From Theropithecus gelada (lineage: Eukaryota > Chordata > Mammalia > Primates > Cercopithecidae): a DNA stretch of 64,000 bases. Both the position numbers and the translations under genes were made by a program. Numbering within the stretch: the first letter of the stretch is position 1; each line of letters begins with the position of its first letter. The stretch is taken from the NCBI RefSeq assembly GCF_003255815.1, contig NC_037673.1, positions 90,518,902 through 90,582,901 on the forward strand, given 5' to 3'. Shown piece after piece: positions 9,114 through 19,553 of the stretch. Below the pieces are notes generated by a model. That model made no database searches. It was not told where the DNA came from and saw only the letters and a program-made list of their open reading frames with translations.

Positions 9114-12100
9114 ATGGCAGGATCAAGTTCACACATAACAATCTTAACCTTAAATGTAAATGGACTAAATGCTCCAATTAAAAGACACAGACTGGCAAAC
9201 TGGATAAAGAGTCAAGACCCATCAGTCTGCTGTATTCAGGAGACCCATCTCACACGCAGAGACATACATAGGCTCAAAATAAAGGGATGGAGGAAGATTT
9301 ACCAAGCAAATGGAGAACAAAAAAAAGCAGGGGTTGCAATCCTAGTCTCTGATAAAACAGACTTTAAACCATCAAAGATCAAAAGAGACAAAGAAGGCCA
9401 TTACATAATGGTCAAGGGATCAATTCAACAGGAAGAGCTAACTATCCTAAATATATATGCACCCAATACAGGAGCACCCAGATTCATAAAGCAAGTCCTT
9501 AGAGACTTACAAAGAGACTTAGACTCCCACACAATAATAATGGGAGACTTCAACACTCCACTGTCAACATTAGACAGATCAACAAGACAGAAAGTTAACA
9601 AGGATATCCAGGAATTGAACTCATCTCTGCAGCAAGCAGACCTAATAGACATCTATAGAACTCTCCACCCCAAATCGACAGAATATACATTCTTCTCAGC
9701 ACCACATCGTACTTACTCCAAAATTGACCATATAATTGGAAGTAAAGCACTCCTCAGCAAATGTACAAGAACAGAAATTATAACAAACTGTCTCTCAGAC
9801 CACAGTGCAATCAAACTAGAACTCAGGACTAAGAAACTCAATCAAAACCGCTCAACTACATGGAAACTGAACAACCTGCTCCTGAATGACTACTGGGTAC
9901 ATAACGAAATGAAGGCAGAAATAAAGATGTTCTTTGAAACCAATGAGAACAAAGATACAACATACCAGAATCTCTGGGACACATTTAAAGCAGTGTGTAG
10001 AGGGAAATTTATAGCACTAAATGCCCACAAGAGAAAGCAGGAAAGATCAAAAATTGACACTCTAACATCGCAATTAAAAGAACTAGAGAAGCAAGAGCAA
10101 ACACATTTGAAAGCTAGCAGAAGGCTAGAAATAACTAAGATCAGAGCAGAACTGAAGGAGATAGAGACACAAAAAACCCTCCAAAAAATCAATGAATCCA
10201 GGAGTTGGTTTTTTGAAAAGATCAACAAAATTGACAGACCACTAGCAAGACTAATAAAGAAGAAAAGAGAGAAGAATCAAATCGACGCAATTAAAAATGA
10301 TAAAGGGGATATCACCACCGACCCCACAGAAATACAAACTACCATCAGAGAATACTGTAAACACCTCTATGCAAATAAACTGGAAAACCTAGAAGAAATG
10401 GATAATTTCCTGGACACTTACACTCTTCCAAGACTAAACCAGGAAGAAGTTGAATCCCTGAATAGACCAATAGTAGGCTCTGAAATTGAGGCAATAATTA
10501 ATAGCCTACCAACCAAAAAAAGTCCAGGACCAGATGGATTCACAGCTGAATTCTACCAGAGGTATAAGGAGGAGTTGGTACCATTCCTTCTGAAACTATT
10601 CCAATCAATAGAAAAAGAGGGAATCCTCCCTAACTCATTTTATGAGGCCAACATCATCCTGATACCAAAGCCTGGCAGAGACACAACAAAAAAAGAGAAT
10701 TTTAGACCAATATCCCTGATGAACATCGATGCAAAAATCCTCAATAAAATACTGGCAAACCGGATTCAACAACACATCAAAAAGCTTATCCACCATGATC
10801 AAGTGGGCTTCATCCCTGGGATGCAAGGCTGGTTCAACATTCGCAAATCAATAAACATAATACAGCATATAAACAGAACCAAAGACAAGAACCACATGAT
10901 TATCTCAATAGATGCAGAAAAGGCTTTTGACAAAATTCAACAGCCCTTCATGCTAAAAACGCTCAATAAATTCGGTATTGATGGAACGTACCTCAAAATA
11001 ATAAGAGCTATTTATGACAAACCCACAGCCAATATCATACTGAATGGGCAAAAACTGGAAAAATTCCCTTTGAAAACTGGCACAAGACAGGGATGCCCTC
11101 TCTCACCACTCCTATTCAACATAGTGTTGGAAGTTCTGGCTAGGGCAATTAGGCAAGAGAAAGAAATCAGGGGTATTCAGTTAGGAAAAGAAGAAGTCAA
11201 ATTGTCCCTGTTTGCAGATGACATGATTGTATATTTAGAAAACCCCATTGTCTCAGCCCAAAATCTCCTTAAGCTGATAAGCAACTTCAGCAAAGTCTCA
11301 GGATACAAAATTAATGTGCAAAAATCACAAGCATTCTTATACACCAGTAACAGACAAACAGAGAGCCAAATCAGGAATGAACTTCCATTCACAATTGCTT
11401 CAAAGAAAATAAAATACCTAGGAATCCAACTTACAAGGGATGTAAAGGACCTCTTCAAGGAGAACTACAAACCACTGCTCAGTGAAATAAAAGAGGACAC
11501 AAACAAATGGAAGAACATACCATGCTCATGGATAGGAAGAATCAATATCGTGAAAATGGCCATACTGCCCAAGGTAATATATAGATTCAATGCCATCCCC
11601 ATCAAGCTACCAATGAGTTTCTTCACAGAATTGGAAAAAACTGCTTTAAAGTTCATATGGAACCAAAAAAGAGCCCGCATCTCCAAGACAATCCTAAGTC
11701 AAAAGAACAAAGCTGGAGGCATCACGCTACCTGACTTCAAACTATACTACAAGGCTACAGTAACCAAAACAGCATGGTACTGGTACCAAAACAGAGATAT
11801 AGACCAATGGAACAGAACAGAGTCCTCAGAAATAATACCACACATCTACAGTCATCTGATCTTTGACAAACCTGAGAAAAACAAGAAATGGGGAAAGGAT
11901 TCCCTATTTAATAAATGGTGCTGGGAAAATTGGCTAGCCATAAGTAGAAAGCTGAAACTGGATCCTTTCCTTACTCCTTATACGAAAATTAATTCAAGAT
12001 GGATTAGAGACTTAAATGTTAGACCTAATACCATAAAAATCCTAGAGGAAAACCTAGGTAGTACCATTCAGGACATAGGCATGGGCAAAGACTTCATGTC

Positions 12101-12941
12101 TAAAACACCAAAAGCAACGGCAGCAAAAGCTAAAATTGACAAATGGGATCTCATTAAACTAAAGAGCTTCTGCACAGCAAAAGAAACTACCATCAGAGTG
12201 AACAGGCAACCTACAGAATGGGAAAAAATTTTTGCAATCTACTCATCTGACAAAGGGCTAATATCCAGAACCTACAAAGAACTCAAACAAATTTACAAGA
12301 AAAAAACAAACAACCCCATCAAAAAGTGGGCAAAGGATATGAACAGACATTTCTCAAAAGAAGACATTCATACAGCCAACAGACACATGAAAAAATGCTC
12401 ATCATCACTGGCCATCAGAGAAATGCAAATCAAAACCACAATGAGATACCATCTCACACCAGTTAGAATGGCAATCATTAAAAAGTCAGGAAACAACAGG
12501 TGCTGGAGAGGATGTGGAGAAATAGGAACACTTTTACACTGTTGGTGGGATTGTAAACTAGTTCAACCATTATGGAAAACAGTATGGCGATTCCTCAAGG
12601 ATCTAGAACTAGATGTACCATATGACCCAGCCATCCCATTACTGGGGATATACCCAAAGGATTATAAATTATGCTGCTATAAAGACACATGCACACGTAT
12701 GTTTATTGCAGCACTATTCACAATAGCAAAGACTTGGAATCAACCCAAATGTCCATCAGTGACAGATTGGATTAAGAAAATGTGGCACATATACACCATG
12801 GAATACTATGCAGCCATAAAAAAGGATGAGTTTGCGTCCTTTGTAGGGACATGGATGCAGCTGGAAACCATCATTCTTAGCAAACTATCACAAGAACAGA
12901 AAACCAAACACCGCATGTTCTCACTCATAGGTGGGAACTGA
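9114..12941 (+). CDS. L1 ORF2: L1 ORF2p endonuclease-reverse transcriptase
   Basis: Performs target-primed reverse transcription: it nicks chromosomal DNA and copies L1 (or Alu) RNA from the free 3' end. The length is 1275 aa, identical to human ORF2p, and the numbering is collinear. The APE-type endonuclease at about 1-239 retains N14, E43, D145, N147 (GDFN), D205 (KIDH), and S228-D229-H230 (SDHS). The reverse transcriptase core at about 500-775 retains FADD at 700-703 with D702/D703, plus GFIPGMQGWFNIRKS and GTRQGCPLSPLLFN. The C-terminal zinc-knuckle-like motif is CX3CX7HX4C at C1130, C1134, H1142, C1147. No internal stop or frameshift. The start ATGGCAGGATC matches the L1 ORF2 start. All catalytic residues I can check are intact, so the enzyme is plausibly active; activity itself is inference. 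Confidence 0.97.
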   Translation: MAGSSSHITILTLNVNGLNAPIKRHRLANWIKSQDPSVCCIQETHLTRRDIHRLKIKGWRKIYQANGEQKKAGVAILVSDKTDFKPSKIKRDKEGHYIMVKGSIQQEELTILNIYAPNTGAPRFIKQVLRDLQRDLDSHTIIMGDFNTPLSTLDRSTRQKVNKDIQELNSSLQQADLIDIYRTLHPKSTEYTFFSAPHRTYSKIDHIIGSKALLSKCTRTEIITNCLSDHSAIKLELRTKKLNQNRSTTWKLNNLLLNDYWVHNEMKAEIKMFFETNENKDTTYQNLWDTFKAVCRGKFIALNAHKRKQERSKIDTLTSQLKELEKQEQTHLKASRRLEITKIRAELKEIETQKTLQKINESRSWFFEKINKIDRPLARLIKKKREKNQIDAIKNDKGDITTDPTEIQTTIREYCKHLYANKLENLEEMDNFLDTYTLPRLNQEEVESLNRPIVGSEIEAIINSLPTKKSPGPDGFTAEFYQRYKEELVPFLLKLFQSIEKEGILPNSFYEANIILIPKPGRDTTKKENFRPISLMNIDAKILNKILANRIQQHIKKLIHHDQVGFIPGMQGWFNIRKSINIIQHINRTKDKNHMIISIDAEKAFDKIQQPFMLKTLNKFGIDGTYLKIIRAIYDKPTANIILNGQKLEKFPLKTGTRQGCPLSPLLFNIVLEVLARAIRQEKEIRGIQLGKEEVKLSLFADDMIVYLENPIVSAQNLLKLISNFSKVSGYKINVQKSQAFLYTSNRQTESQIRNELPFTIASKKIKYLGIQLTRDVKDLFKENYKPLLSEIKEDTNKWKNIPCSWIGRINIVKMAILPKVIYRFNAIPIKLPMSFFTELEKTALKFIWNQKRARISKTILSQKNKAGGITLPDFKLYYKATVTKTAWYWYQNRDIDQWNRTESSEIIPHIYSHLIFDKPEKNKKWGKDSLFNKWCWENWLAISRKLKLDPFLTPYTKINSRWIRDLNVRPNTIKILEENLGSTIQDIGMGKDFMSKTPKATAAKAKIDKWDLIKLKSFCTAKETTIRVNRQPTEWEKIFAIYSSDKGLISRTYKELKQIYKKKTNNPIKKWAKDMNRHFSKEDIHTANRHMKKCSSSLAIREMQIKTTMRYHLTPVRMAIIKKSGNNRCWRGCGEIGTLLHCWWDCKLVQPLWKTVWRFLKDLELDVPYDPAIPLLGIYPKDYKLCCYKDTCTRMFIAALFTIAKTWNQPKCPSVTDWIKKMWHIYTMEYYAAIKKDEFASFVGTWMQLETIILSKLSQEQKTKHRMFSLIGGN

Positions 12942-12996
12942 ACAATGAGATCACTTGGACTCAGGAAGGGGAACATCACACACCGGGGCCTATCAT

Positions 12997-13018
12997 GGGG
13001 AGGGGGGAGGGGGGAGGG
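12997..13018 (+). promoter_or_regulatory. L1 3' UTR polypurine G-quadruplex motif
   Basis: Four G-runs separated by single A residues (GGGG-A-GGGGGG-A-GGGGGG-A-GGG), the characteristic 3' UTR polypurine tract of primate L1s, which can fold as a G-quadruplex. It lies about 55 nt after the ORF2 stop codon. Confidence 0.9.
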
Positions 13019-13124
13019 ATTGCATTGGGAGTTATACCTGATGTAAATGACGAGTTGATGGGTGCAGCAGACCAACATGGCACAAGTATACATATGTAAC
13101 AAACCTGCACGTTATGCACATGTA

Positions 13125-13192
13125 CCCTACAACTTAAAGTATAATAATAATAAATAAATTAAAAAAAAATAAATAAAAAAAAATAAATAAAT
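13125..13192 (+). terminator. L1 3' end and interrupted poly(A) tail
   Basis: The 3' UTR ends in CCTACAACTTAAAGTATAAT followed by AATAATAAATAAATT (AATAAA-type polyadenylation signals) and an A-rich tail with periodic T's up to the right target duplication. The CCTACAACTT wording (human CCTAAAACTT) is shared exactly with the short L1 copy at 31228-31348. Confidence 0.9.
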
Positions 13193-13208
13193 AAATGTCC
13201 CAAACTTG
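13193..13208 (+). repeat. Right target-site duplication of the intact L1
   Basis: AAATGTCCCAAACTTG, the perfect copy of 6978-6993. The empty site would read GGATTAAATGTCCCAAACTT followed by GCCCTATC. Confidence 0.95.
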
Positions 13209-14065
13209 CCCTATCATAAGATTAACCTGGTGCATTTGGTAAAAAAGTATCCAGGTTTCACACTGAGCTGCTCAGTGAACCCAGGTGATTCATATAGTTC
13301 TTCTAATCTATGACTTCAGAAAATACTGGGTTTTTATTCTATTTTGCTTTTAGGGATTTCAAATGTTTAAAGCTTAAAGTGATCTTATTCTGCTCCGATA
13401 TGCCCAAGGAATACAACACAATAGAATAGAAGAGAATGGTGAGGGCCCACAGCCCAAGAGACCTGTCCAAGATTACCCAGTTACTGTAATAGTGGAGCCA
13501 AGACTAGTTTCATTTCTCTAGAGGTCACATGCAATACATCATGTCTATAAAACTAAATAGAATCATTCTGAAGCAGAGAACAAGAATCAGAAATATTACC
13601 TTCTTCAACATTTTTAAAGGGACAAATTATGATTCAATTTAGCAATTATTAGCTATTCTGTGCAAGGCATTGTATTAGGACCTGCAGAAGACATAAAAAT
13701 GGACGAATTAAAAATCTCTGCAGTTTTGAGATGTCTGAGGACTGAGTATCACCCACTTGACAAATACAATCAAGATTCTAGAACCTACAGTGCTTCCCTT
13801 TCCGCCCCTTACAGAATGATTCCTGGATCAGACTCATTTTTGATATCCCATGCTTTATTGGAGTAGAGGTCCCCTCCCCACCACCCCAGGCAACACACAC
13901 CAGTCAGTAACTATAAACCGAATTCCCACCATGTGAAAAGAACATACTGGGTATTAATGTGAACAAATAAAGAGAAGTTATAGACCATCAGAAAGCTGGC
14001 CATCTACTTGGGCTTAACAGACACAAAGGGAATGATATGAATCCACAGTGTTGTCTTGTTGTTAT
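13209..14065. other. Unassigned sequence
   Basis: No recognised repeat. A 68-codon open frame (13660-13866, plus strand) has no recognisable motif. Confidence 0.55.
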
Positions 14066-14342
14066 TGTTTGTTTGTTTTTTGAAACAGTCTTGCTCTGTT
14101 GCCCAGGCTGGAGTGCAGTGGTACGATCTCAGGATCTCAGCTCACTGCAACCTCCACCTCCTAAGATCAAGCGATTCTCCTGCCTCAGCCTCCCGAGTAG
14201 CTGGGACCACAGGTGCATGCCACTATACCTGGCAGATTTTTGTATTTTTAGTAGAAAAATATATGGTTTTGCTATGTTGGCCACGCTGGTCTCAAACTCC
14301 TGGCCTCAAGTGATCACCTGCCTCAGCCTCCCAAAGTGCTGG
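14066..14342 (-). mobile_element. Alu (AluS/J-like), 5'-truncated
   Basis: Antisense Alu from the T-rich tail (GTTTGTTTGTTTTTTGAAAC) to CCTCCCAAAGTGCTGG, where it stops abruptly, so about 35 bp of the Alu head is missing. A small internal duplication (CGATCTCAGGATCTCAGCTC) is present near the B-box-distal region. Several diagnostic positions look AluS or older. Confidence 0.92.
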
Positions 14343-14711
14343 TAAACAGCACATTTTTATTGCCTTTTATAATACACAAGCTGGAGCTATAATATTTCTT
14401 TTGGGGTATCTTAATGAGTAATTCACTACCAATAAAGTAATCATGGTTGCTCAGATGGATTCTTTGCAATTGGTTTTGAAAATTAAGTTTTCCAATGGAA
14501 TGTTTCCTATTTTATAGATCTTTTTAACTGTATTTACTGGATCCTCCCTTTTTGTAGTTCCTCTTCTGAGCTAATCAAGATTATTATCAATCCTTATTTT
14601 CTATAGAATATATGTAGGCATTTATTTATTCTTTACACATTCAGCAACCTAAAACATTCTTGATGACTCTAAGAATACGGCAGATTGAGAAAAATATTTA
14701 ATAGTAATACA

Positions 14712-14775
14712 AATAATTGACATCTGTTGAATACTTACTATGTGCCAGGCACTTTTCTAAGCATTTAAAAAATAT
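14712..14775 (+). mobile_element. MIR SINE, left part, split by AluY
   Basis: TTGAATACTTACTATGTGCC and AGGCACTTTTCTAAGCATTT are the MIR core landmarks (consensus 'actatgtgccaggcactgttctaagcgctt'). The MIR continues after the AluY at 15082. Confidence 0.85.
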
Positions 14776-15043
14776 GGCTGGGCGCGGTATCTCATGCCTG
14801 TAATCCCAGCACTTTGGGAGGCCGAGGTGGGCAGATCACAAGGTCAGGAGATTGAGACCACGGTGAAACCTCGTCTCTACTAAAAATACGAAAGATTAGC
14901 CGGGAACGGTGGCGGGCGCCTGTAGTCCCAGCTACTCAGGAGGCTGAGGCAGGAGAATGGCGTGAACCCAGGAGGCGGAGCTTGCAGTGAGCCGAGATTG
15001 TGCCACTGCACTCCAGCCTGGGTGACAGAGCGAGACTCCGTCT

Positions 15044-15081
<38 letters not shown>
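14776..15081 (+). mobile_element. AluY with 12-bp deletion (AluYRa-like)
   Basis: Sense AluY starting GGCTGGGCGCGGTATCTCAT and ending in a long uninterrupted A tail (about 36 A's). Between GAGACC (ends 14859) and ACGGTGAAACC the 12 bases ATCCTGGCTAAC of the AluY consensus are missing. I recall this deletion as diagnostic of the cercopithecid AluYRa lineage. The long pure A tail and low divergence indicate a young insertion. It interrupts a MIR. No clear target duplication is visible. Confidence 0.93.
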
Positions 15082-15083
<2 letters not shown>

Positions 15084-15205
15084 AAAAAACCTAACTGATT
15101 TAATCTTTATAAACAGCTCTAGAAAGAGATTGAGACAAGGAGAGGTTAAGCAACATGTCCAAGCCCGTGTAATTAGTAAGTTTGTGCTTCAGCTCAGACA
15201 ATCCA
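15082..15205 (+). mobile_element. MIR SINE, right part
   Basis: Continuation of the MIR at 14712-14775 after the AluY insertion: AAGAGATTGAGACAAGGAGA, GGTTAAGCAACATGTCCAAG and a TAGTAAGTTTGTGCTTCAG block match the MIR 3' portion (gaggttaagtaacttgcccaag). Confidence 0.85.
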
Positions 15206-15261
15206 ACTAAAAGTGCATTCCACAACTAGTAGTAGTCTATTAAGCTTTTGTATGCTCCTAA

Positions 15262-15525
15262 GAAGTAATGTGGTGTGATAGAAAGGGCTATCTTTGGAGT
15301 CTAACGGATGTAGATTCAGATCTTACCTGTGTTGCACACTAGCTGTATCCCCTTGGGTACAGGCGCTTAATATCATTAGGTCTCAGTTTCTTCACTTGTA
15401 AAGTAGGATCAATAATATCTACTGGGCAAGGTTTTGGAGATAATTAGAAGCAATGTGTGGGGAAAAAAAAACTAAAACAATACCAGGCTTATAAGTAATG
15501 AATAAACATCAGCTACTATGATTGT
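15262..15525 (-). mobile_element. MIR SINE
   Basis: Antisense MIR landmarks: CACTAGCTGTATCCCCTTGG, TCTCAGTTTCTTCACTTGTA, AAAGTAGGATCAATAATATC, and a terminal ACCAGGCTTATAAGTAATGA. About typical MIR divergence; it covers most of the element. Confidence 0.85.
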
Positions 15526-18123
15526 CTATAATAAAAATCAACATTTTGTCTTGACTTAAGGCTAGCATGCTATACATGTACTTTTAATGCAATATAAGTT
15601 ATGCAAGATAAAAATAAGAAACTTCTATGTGAGTATTTGTGCACACATGCACACTATGTAATTCAGAGTACATATCTGACACCAATCAGAATATAAAAGT
15701 ATTATGTAACAAAAGAGTAGAAGTAAATTATACATGACTTGGAATATTATATAAAATTGTGAATGTAATGAGTTCTTTGTTGGCTTGATTTTCCACACAT
15801 TTAATATTCTAGCTAGAGGAAATTATTAGCTCTTAACACATGCACTTGAAGAGTGCTTATACTTAAAATATCATTAATACACCTTTCACAGTTCTCCTGT
15901 TGTAGGCATATCTTGCTAACATAAAACTTTATAAAGACAGGGTGGGTAGAAATATGCTTAAGAAACAGGTGCTGGGTAATCAGATCATGGTAGTTAAGCT
16001 TTTAGTGGTTTTGAAATTATATTTCACAGGCTGCTTATCTACCTAAGATTTACAAGTATATAATCTAGGTAAAATGTATGCTATCTGAATGAAATTTTAA
16101 AATATAAAAAAAATACAATGATATTCTGACTTAAATGAATTATCAAGGATTAATTCATACTATAGATGTGATTTTCACCTTATCTTAACATTTAGGCTAT
16201 TAATTTCTTAATAGTGAGTGGGATGTGCAGAAACTGATCTTTTGCTCTCTGAGTCTCTACTAAATGTATTTCTGCGTTGTGCGTGGAATAGTGGACTCAC
16301 TGAGTATTCCAGTCCCAGCAATGTGGTCCATTTTTTGTGTCCTGCTTTGACAGTAATAATTTCTATCTTAGTGATCTTACTCTTGTCAGTTCTCTGGGGG
16401 AAGTACCACTTTCTAAATTCCCCCAGAGTCTTGCTCCAGGGTTTCCCCGAAAAAGAATGAACTCCTTCATCCCAATATACACACACACAAACACACATAA
16501 ATACATACATATTTCCAAGAACTGATCTCTCAAATAGGGAGTATGAAAAGAAAGTTAGAGAAATATGTAGTATGATTTCATTTATATAAATAAAATATAC
16601 TATGTTTTGCTTATAGATATATGCATATTTATATAAGATTAAAAGGGGATTGAAAAATACCAGTGTCTCAGCCATAGAGTCTTTAATTTTATCTATATTC
16701 TATTTTCAGGGGAAAAATGTGACTAGAAGCAAATATCATAAAATAGTAACATTAATTATAGAGAACAGAAATAGAGGTGTATGTTAATCTTTATGTTTTC
16801 TGTACTTTAAAAAAAATCATAAAAATATTAACATAAACTACCATTCAAAGTAGCAAAATTATGTCATAGAAATGACTGGATGTAAAAACCTTTAAATGAC
16901 CAGTACAAGCCATTTTGAGAAAACAAGTTCTTTTTATTTTGAAAATTCTTATTTTTCCTGCAGTGTAATGCAGTGGGGAAATGAGTCATTTGGAATCATA
17001 AAGGACAGTAAGTATAATTTTTTGTTTTTATGAATAAGTATTAGATACACTTTACTTTCCATATTAGATATAATTTACTAAAAAATTTAACATCTGATTA
17101 TAGTCCACGCAAGCCACTTAGCAAATAAGAAAGGCATTCAGCCGAAATTCATTCATCTCTTAAAATTATTTTAAAATACTTAAGTGATTAAGATTGCCTC
17201 TTAGAAGACAATAATTCTGTTTTATTCAGCAAATAGTTTCGAAACTTCCTGATAATTTGGGACAGGAATAGTCTCCCTTTATAAGCTCACCCCCAAGCTT
17301 TATCTTGGTAAATACCTTTAGACAGCATTTCGCACCCAGATTTTTCCGACAGCAGTCAATGCAGTGACAAATGCAGCTCTCTGAGCTCTGTTTCGTATAT
17401 TTCCTCTTTTTAATCTCAGCGGAACACCAATGATCCACAAAATGTCAAACTGGAAGAATGGGGGTTAATGGTGGAGATGATGAGACCTAGATAAGCATCC
17501 TCTCAACAACATTTACTCTCCATCTCCATTTCACAGAACGTATTCTAACAACTGAAGCCTTATTTATAATAAAAGACTAACTTTACTTCCATTAATTGGG
17601 CCTTTTTAATTAAATTACAACAACAACAACAACAACAAAAACCCAACTAGGCTTCTCAAGATAATCAGTGTTCTGACTGAAATCCTTTTCAACTCAGGAA
17701 TTTTTACAGCCTTAAGTTTGCTATTCATATTCTAATTGGATAAATTAGCTGATGCTTCCGCTCTTTGCTCTTAGTCTATTAACACCCTTCCCAATAATTC
17801 AAATGCATAAATTATTTATGATTGATTCTTGGAACAAAGCTAGAATTTAGTGTGACATTACAATGTTAAAGAAATACTGAAGGAAAACACATTCCTGCTT
17901 TTGTGTAAACTGTTGCATAGATTTTTAAAACATAAAACATTTAAATGTATTCACATTATTGCACTTCTGCTAATCCCATGAGTCAAAACCAGAATTATGA
18001 GGAAGAATTCTAATATGAAGGAAAAAGAGTGAAGAAATAAGTGAATTCCAGTCCTGGGTCTGTACCACACACTCTACGACCTTTGGCAACTCAATCTTTC
18101 TGGACTCTTCCTTCTTCATCAAT
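15526..18123. other. Unassigned AT-rich sequence
   Basis: About 2.6 kb with no recognised interspersed repeat. It includes a short CA/AT-rich stretch near 16480-16510 and a (CAA)n run at 17621-17638. A 155-codon minus-strand frame (16208-16675) has AT-rich, low-complexity composition and no domain; I regard it as chance. Confidence 0.55.
17621..17640. repeat. (CAA)n microsatellite
   Basis: CAACAACAACAACAACAA tract of about six units followed by AAAACCC. Confidence 0.9.
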
Positions 18124-18453
18124 AAAACAAGGCTTCTACGCCGGGCGTGGTGGCTCACGCCTGTAATCTCAGCACTTTGGGAGGCCAAGGCAGGCGGATC
18201 ACGAGGTCAGGAGATTGAGACCATCCTGGCTAATATAGTGAAACTCCTACTCTACTAAAAATACAAAAAATTAGCCGGGCATGGTGATGGGCGCCTGAAG
18301 TCCCAGCTACTCTGGAGGCTGAGGCAGGAGAATGGCGTGAACCTGGGAGGCGGAGCTTGCAGTGAGCCGAGACTGCGCCACTGCACTCCAGCCTGGGCAC
18401 CAGAGCAAGACTCCGTTTCAAACAAAAAACAAAAAACAAAAACAAGGCTTCTA
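18124..18453 (+). mobile_element. AluY with intact target-site duplication
   Basis: The Alu body runs from 18139 (CGCCGGGCGTGGTGGCTCAC) to the AAC-interrupted tail at about 18438. The perfect 15-bp duplication AAAACAAGGCTTCTA is at 18124-18138 and 18439-18453. It carries GCGTGAACCTGGGAGGCGGA and GACCATCCTGGCTAA without the 12-bp deletion seen at 14859, so it predates or sits outside that lineage. Confidence 0.96.
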
Positions 18454-18950
18454 AGACCTCCATTGCCTACTTTCCAGAACTGTTATGGGATTCAAATGAA
18501 ACGCTGTATGGGAAATCATTTTGGAAATTGTTAAGCCTTCTACAAACTTAAACTATGCCACTTCAACATAGATTTAAATGAAAAAATAAATGGAAGAGGT
18601 ATGGATAAAGGTGTCCATGGAGGGGAAAATTGTGAGAATTTTCTCTTCCCTTCCTGTGCCTTTCATTATTGTAGATCTTCCTGCTACACAGGACAATTTT
18701 TTCCTTTTACCTCACTTGGGGGATAATTGCAAACAGGGTTTTCAGGGGAAAAAAAGAGCGATGTGCTCTAGGGTTTGACATTCTCTTTTTAAAGATCCAC
18801 AATTCCTTGACCCCAGACCTGGGTCTACTCAACAATGCCTCCAGCTCCCATCTCAGATCCTGTGTCCAGGACCACCCTCTTCACCCAGGCCCAGGGACTT
18901 AGAAGCTCTTGCCATTCTGATGACAAGCATATGCATGTAATAATTGAGTT
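18454..18950. other. Unassigned sequence
   Basis: No recognised repeat between the AluY and the truncated L1. Short open frames show no family resemblance. Confidence 0.5.
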
Positions 18951-19553
18951 AAGACTATCCTCTTAACCACCATTCAACCCAGTAATCCCATTCCTGGGTA
19001 TATTCCCCAAAAGAAAACAAATCTTTCTACCAAAATGATATATGCAGTTGTATGTCCATCATAGTGCTATTCACAATAGCAAAGGCACAGAATCAATCTA
19101 GGTGCCTATCAACGGTGGATTGGATAAGGAAAATGTGGCATATATACACTATAAAACAGAATGTAATCATGTCCTTTGCAGCAACATGGATGCAGCTGGT
19201 GGCCATTATCCTAAGTGAATTAATCAAGGAACTAAAAACCAAGTACTGCATGTTGTCATTTATAAATGGGAACTAAACTGTGGGTACTCAGTGGCATAAA
19301 GATGGTAGCAGCAATAGAAACAGGGGACTACTAGAGTGGGGAGAGAGGAAGGAGAACAAAGGTTGAAAAACCAACTATTGGATATTATGCTCACTACCTA
19401 GGTAATGGGATCATTTGTACTCAAATCTCAGCATTATGTAATATACCCAGGTAACAAACCTGCACATGCACCCCTGAATCTAATATGAAAGTTGAAAAAA
19501 AAAAAAAAAAAGAAGGAAAAACAGGTCAAATACAAAAAAAAAGACTATCCTCT
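18951..19553 (+). mobile_element. 5'-truncated L1 with target duplication
   Basis: The L1 ORF2 C-terminus and 3' UTR run from 18964 to the A-rich tail ending at 19540. They include ACCCAGTAATCCCATTCCTG, GCTATTCACAATAGCAAAGG, TTTGCAGCAACATGGATGCA and GGTAACAAACCTGCACATGC. The 13-bp duplication AAGACTATCCTCT is at 18951-18963 and 19541-19553. A residual 74-codon frame (19052-19276) is the broken ORF2 end. The wording 'ATGCACCCCTGAATCTAA' and the divergence suggest an L1PA-late or L1PB-age copy. The tail carries a second A run after GAAGGAAAAACAGGTC. Confidence 0.93.

Larger units (their letters stand above)
6994..13192 (+). mobile_element. Full-length L1 retrotransposon, both ORFs intact
   Basis: Complete long interspersed element. 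It has a 5' UTR (6994-8033) beginning GGGCGGAGCAAGATGGCCGA, ORF1 (8034-9050), a 63-nt spacer, ORF2 (9114-12941), a 3' UTR with a G-rich polypurine tract, and an interrupted poly(A) tail. A perfect 16-17 bp target-site duplication flanks it. Neither ORF has a stop or frameshift. The 5' UTR keeps an extra block before ORF1 that human L1PA1 lacks. The ORF1 coiled coil and the 3' end (CCCTACAACTTAAAGTATAA then ATAATAATAAATAAATT) differ from human L1PA1-5. I interpret it as a young Old World monkey L1 (cercopithecid L1PA5/6-derived lineage). It is inserted in otherwise unassigned sequence and is potentially retrotransposition-competent. Confidence 0.96.
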
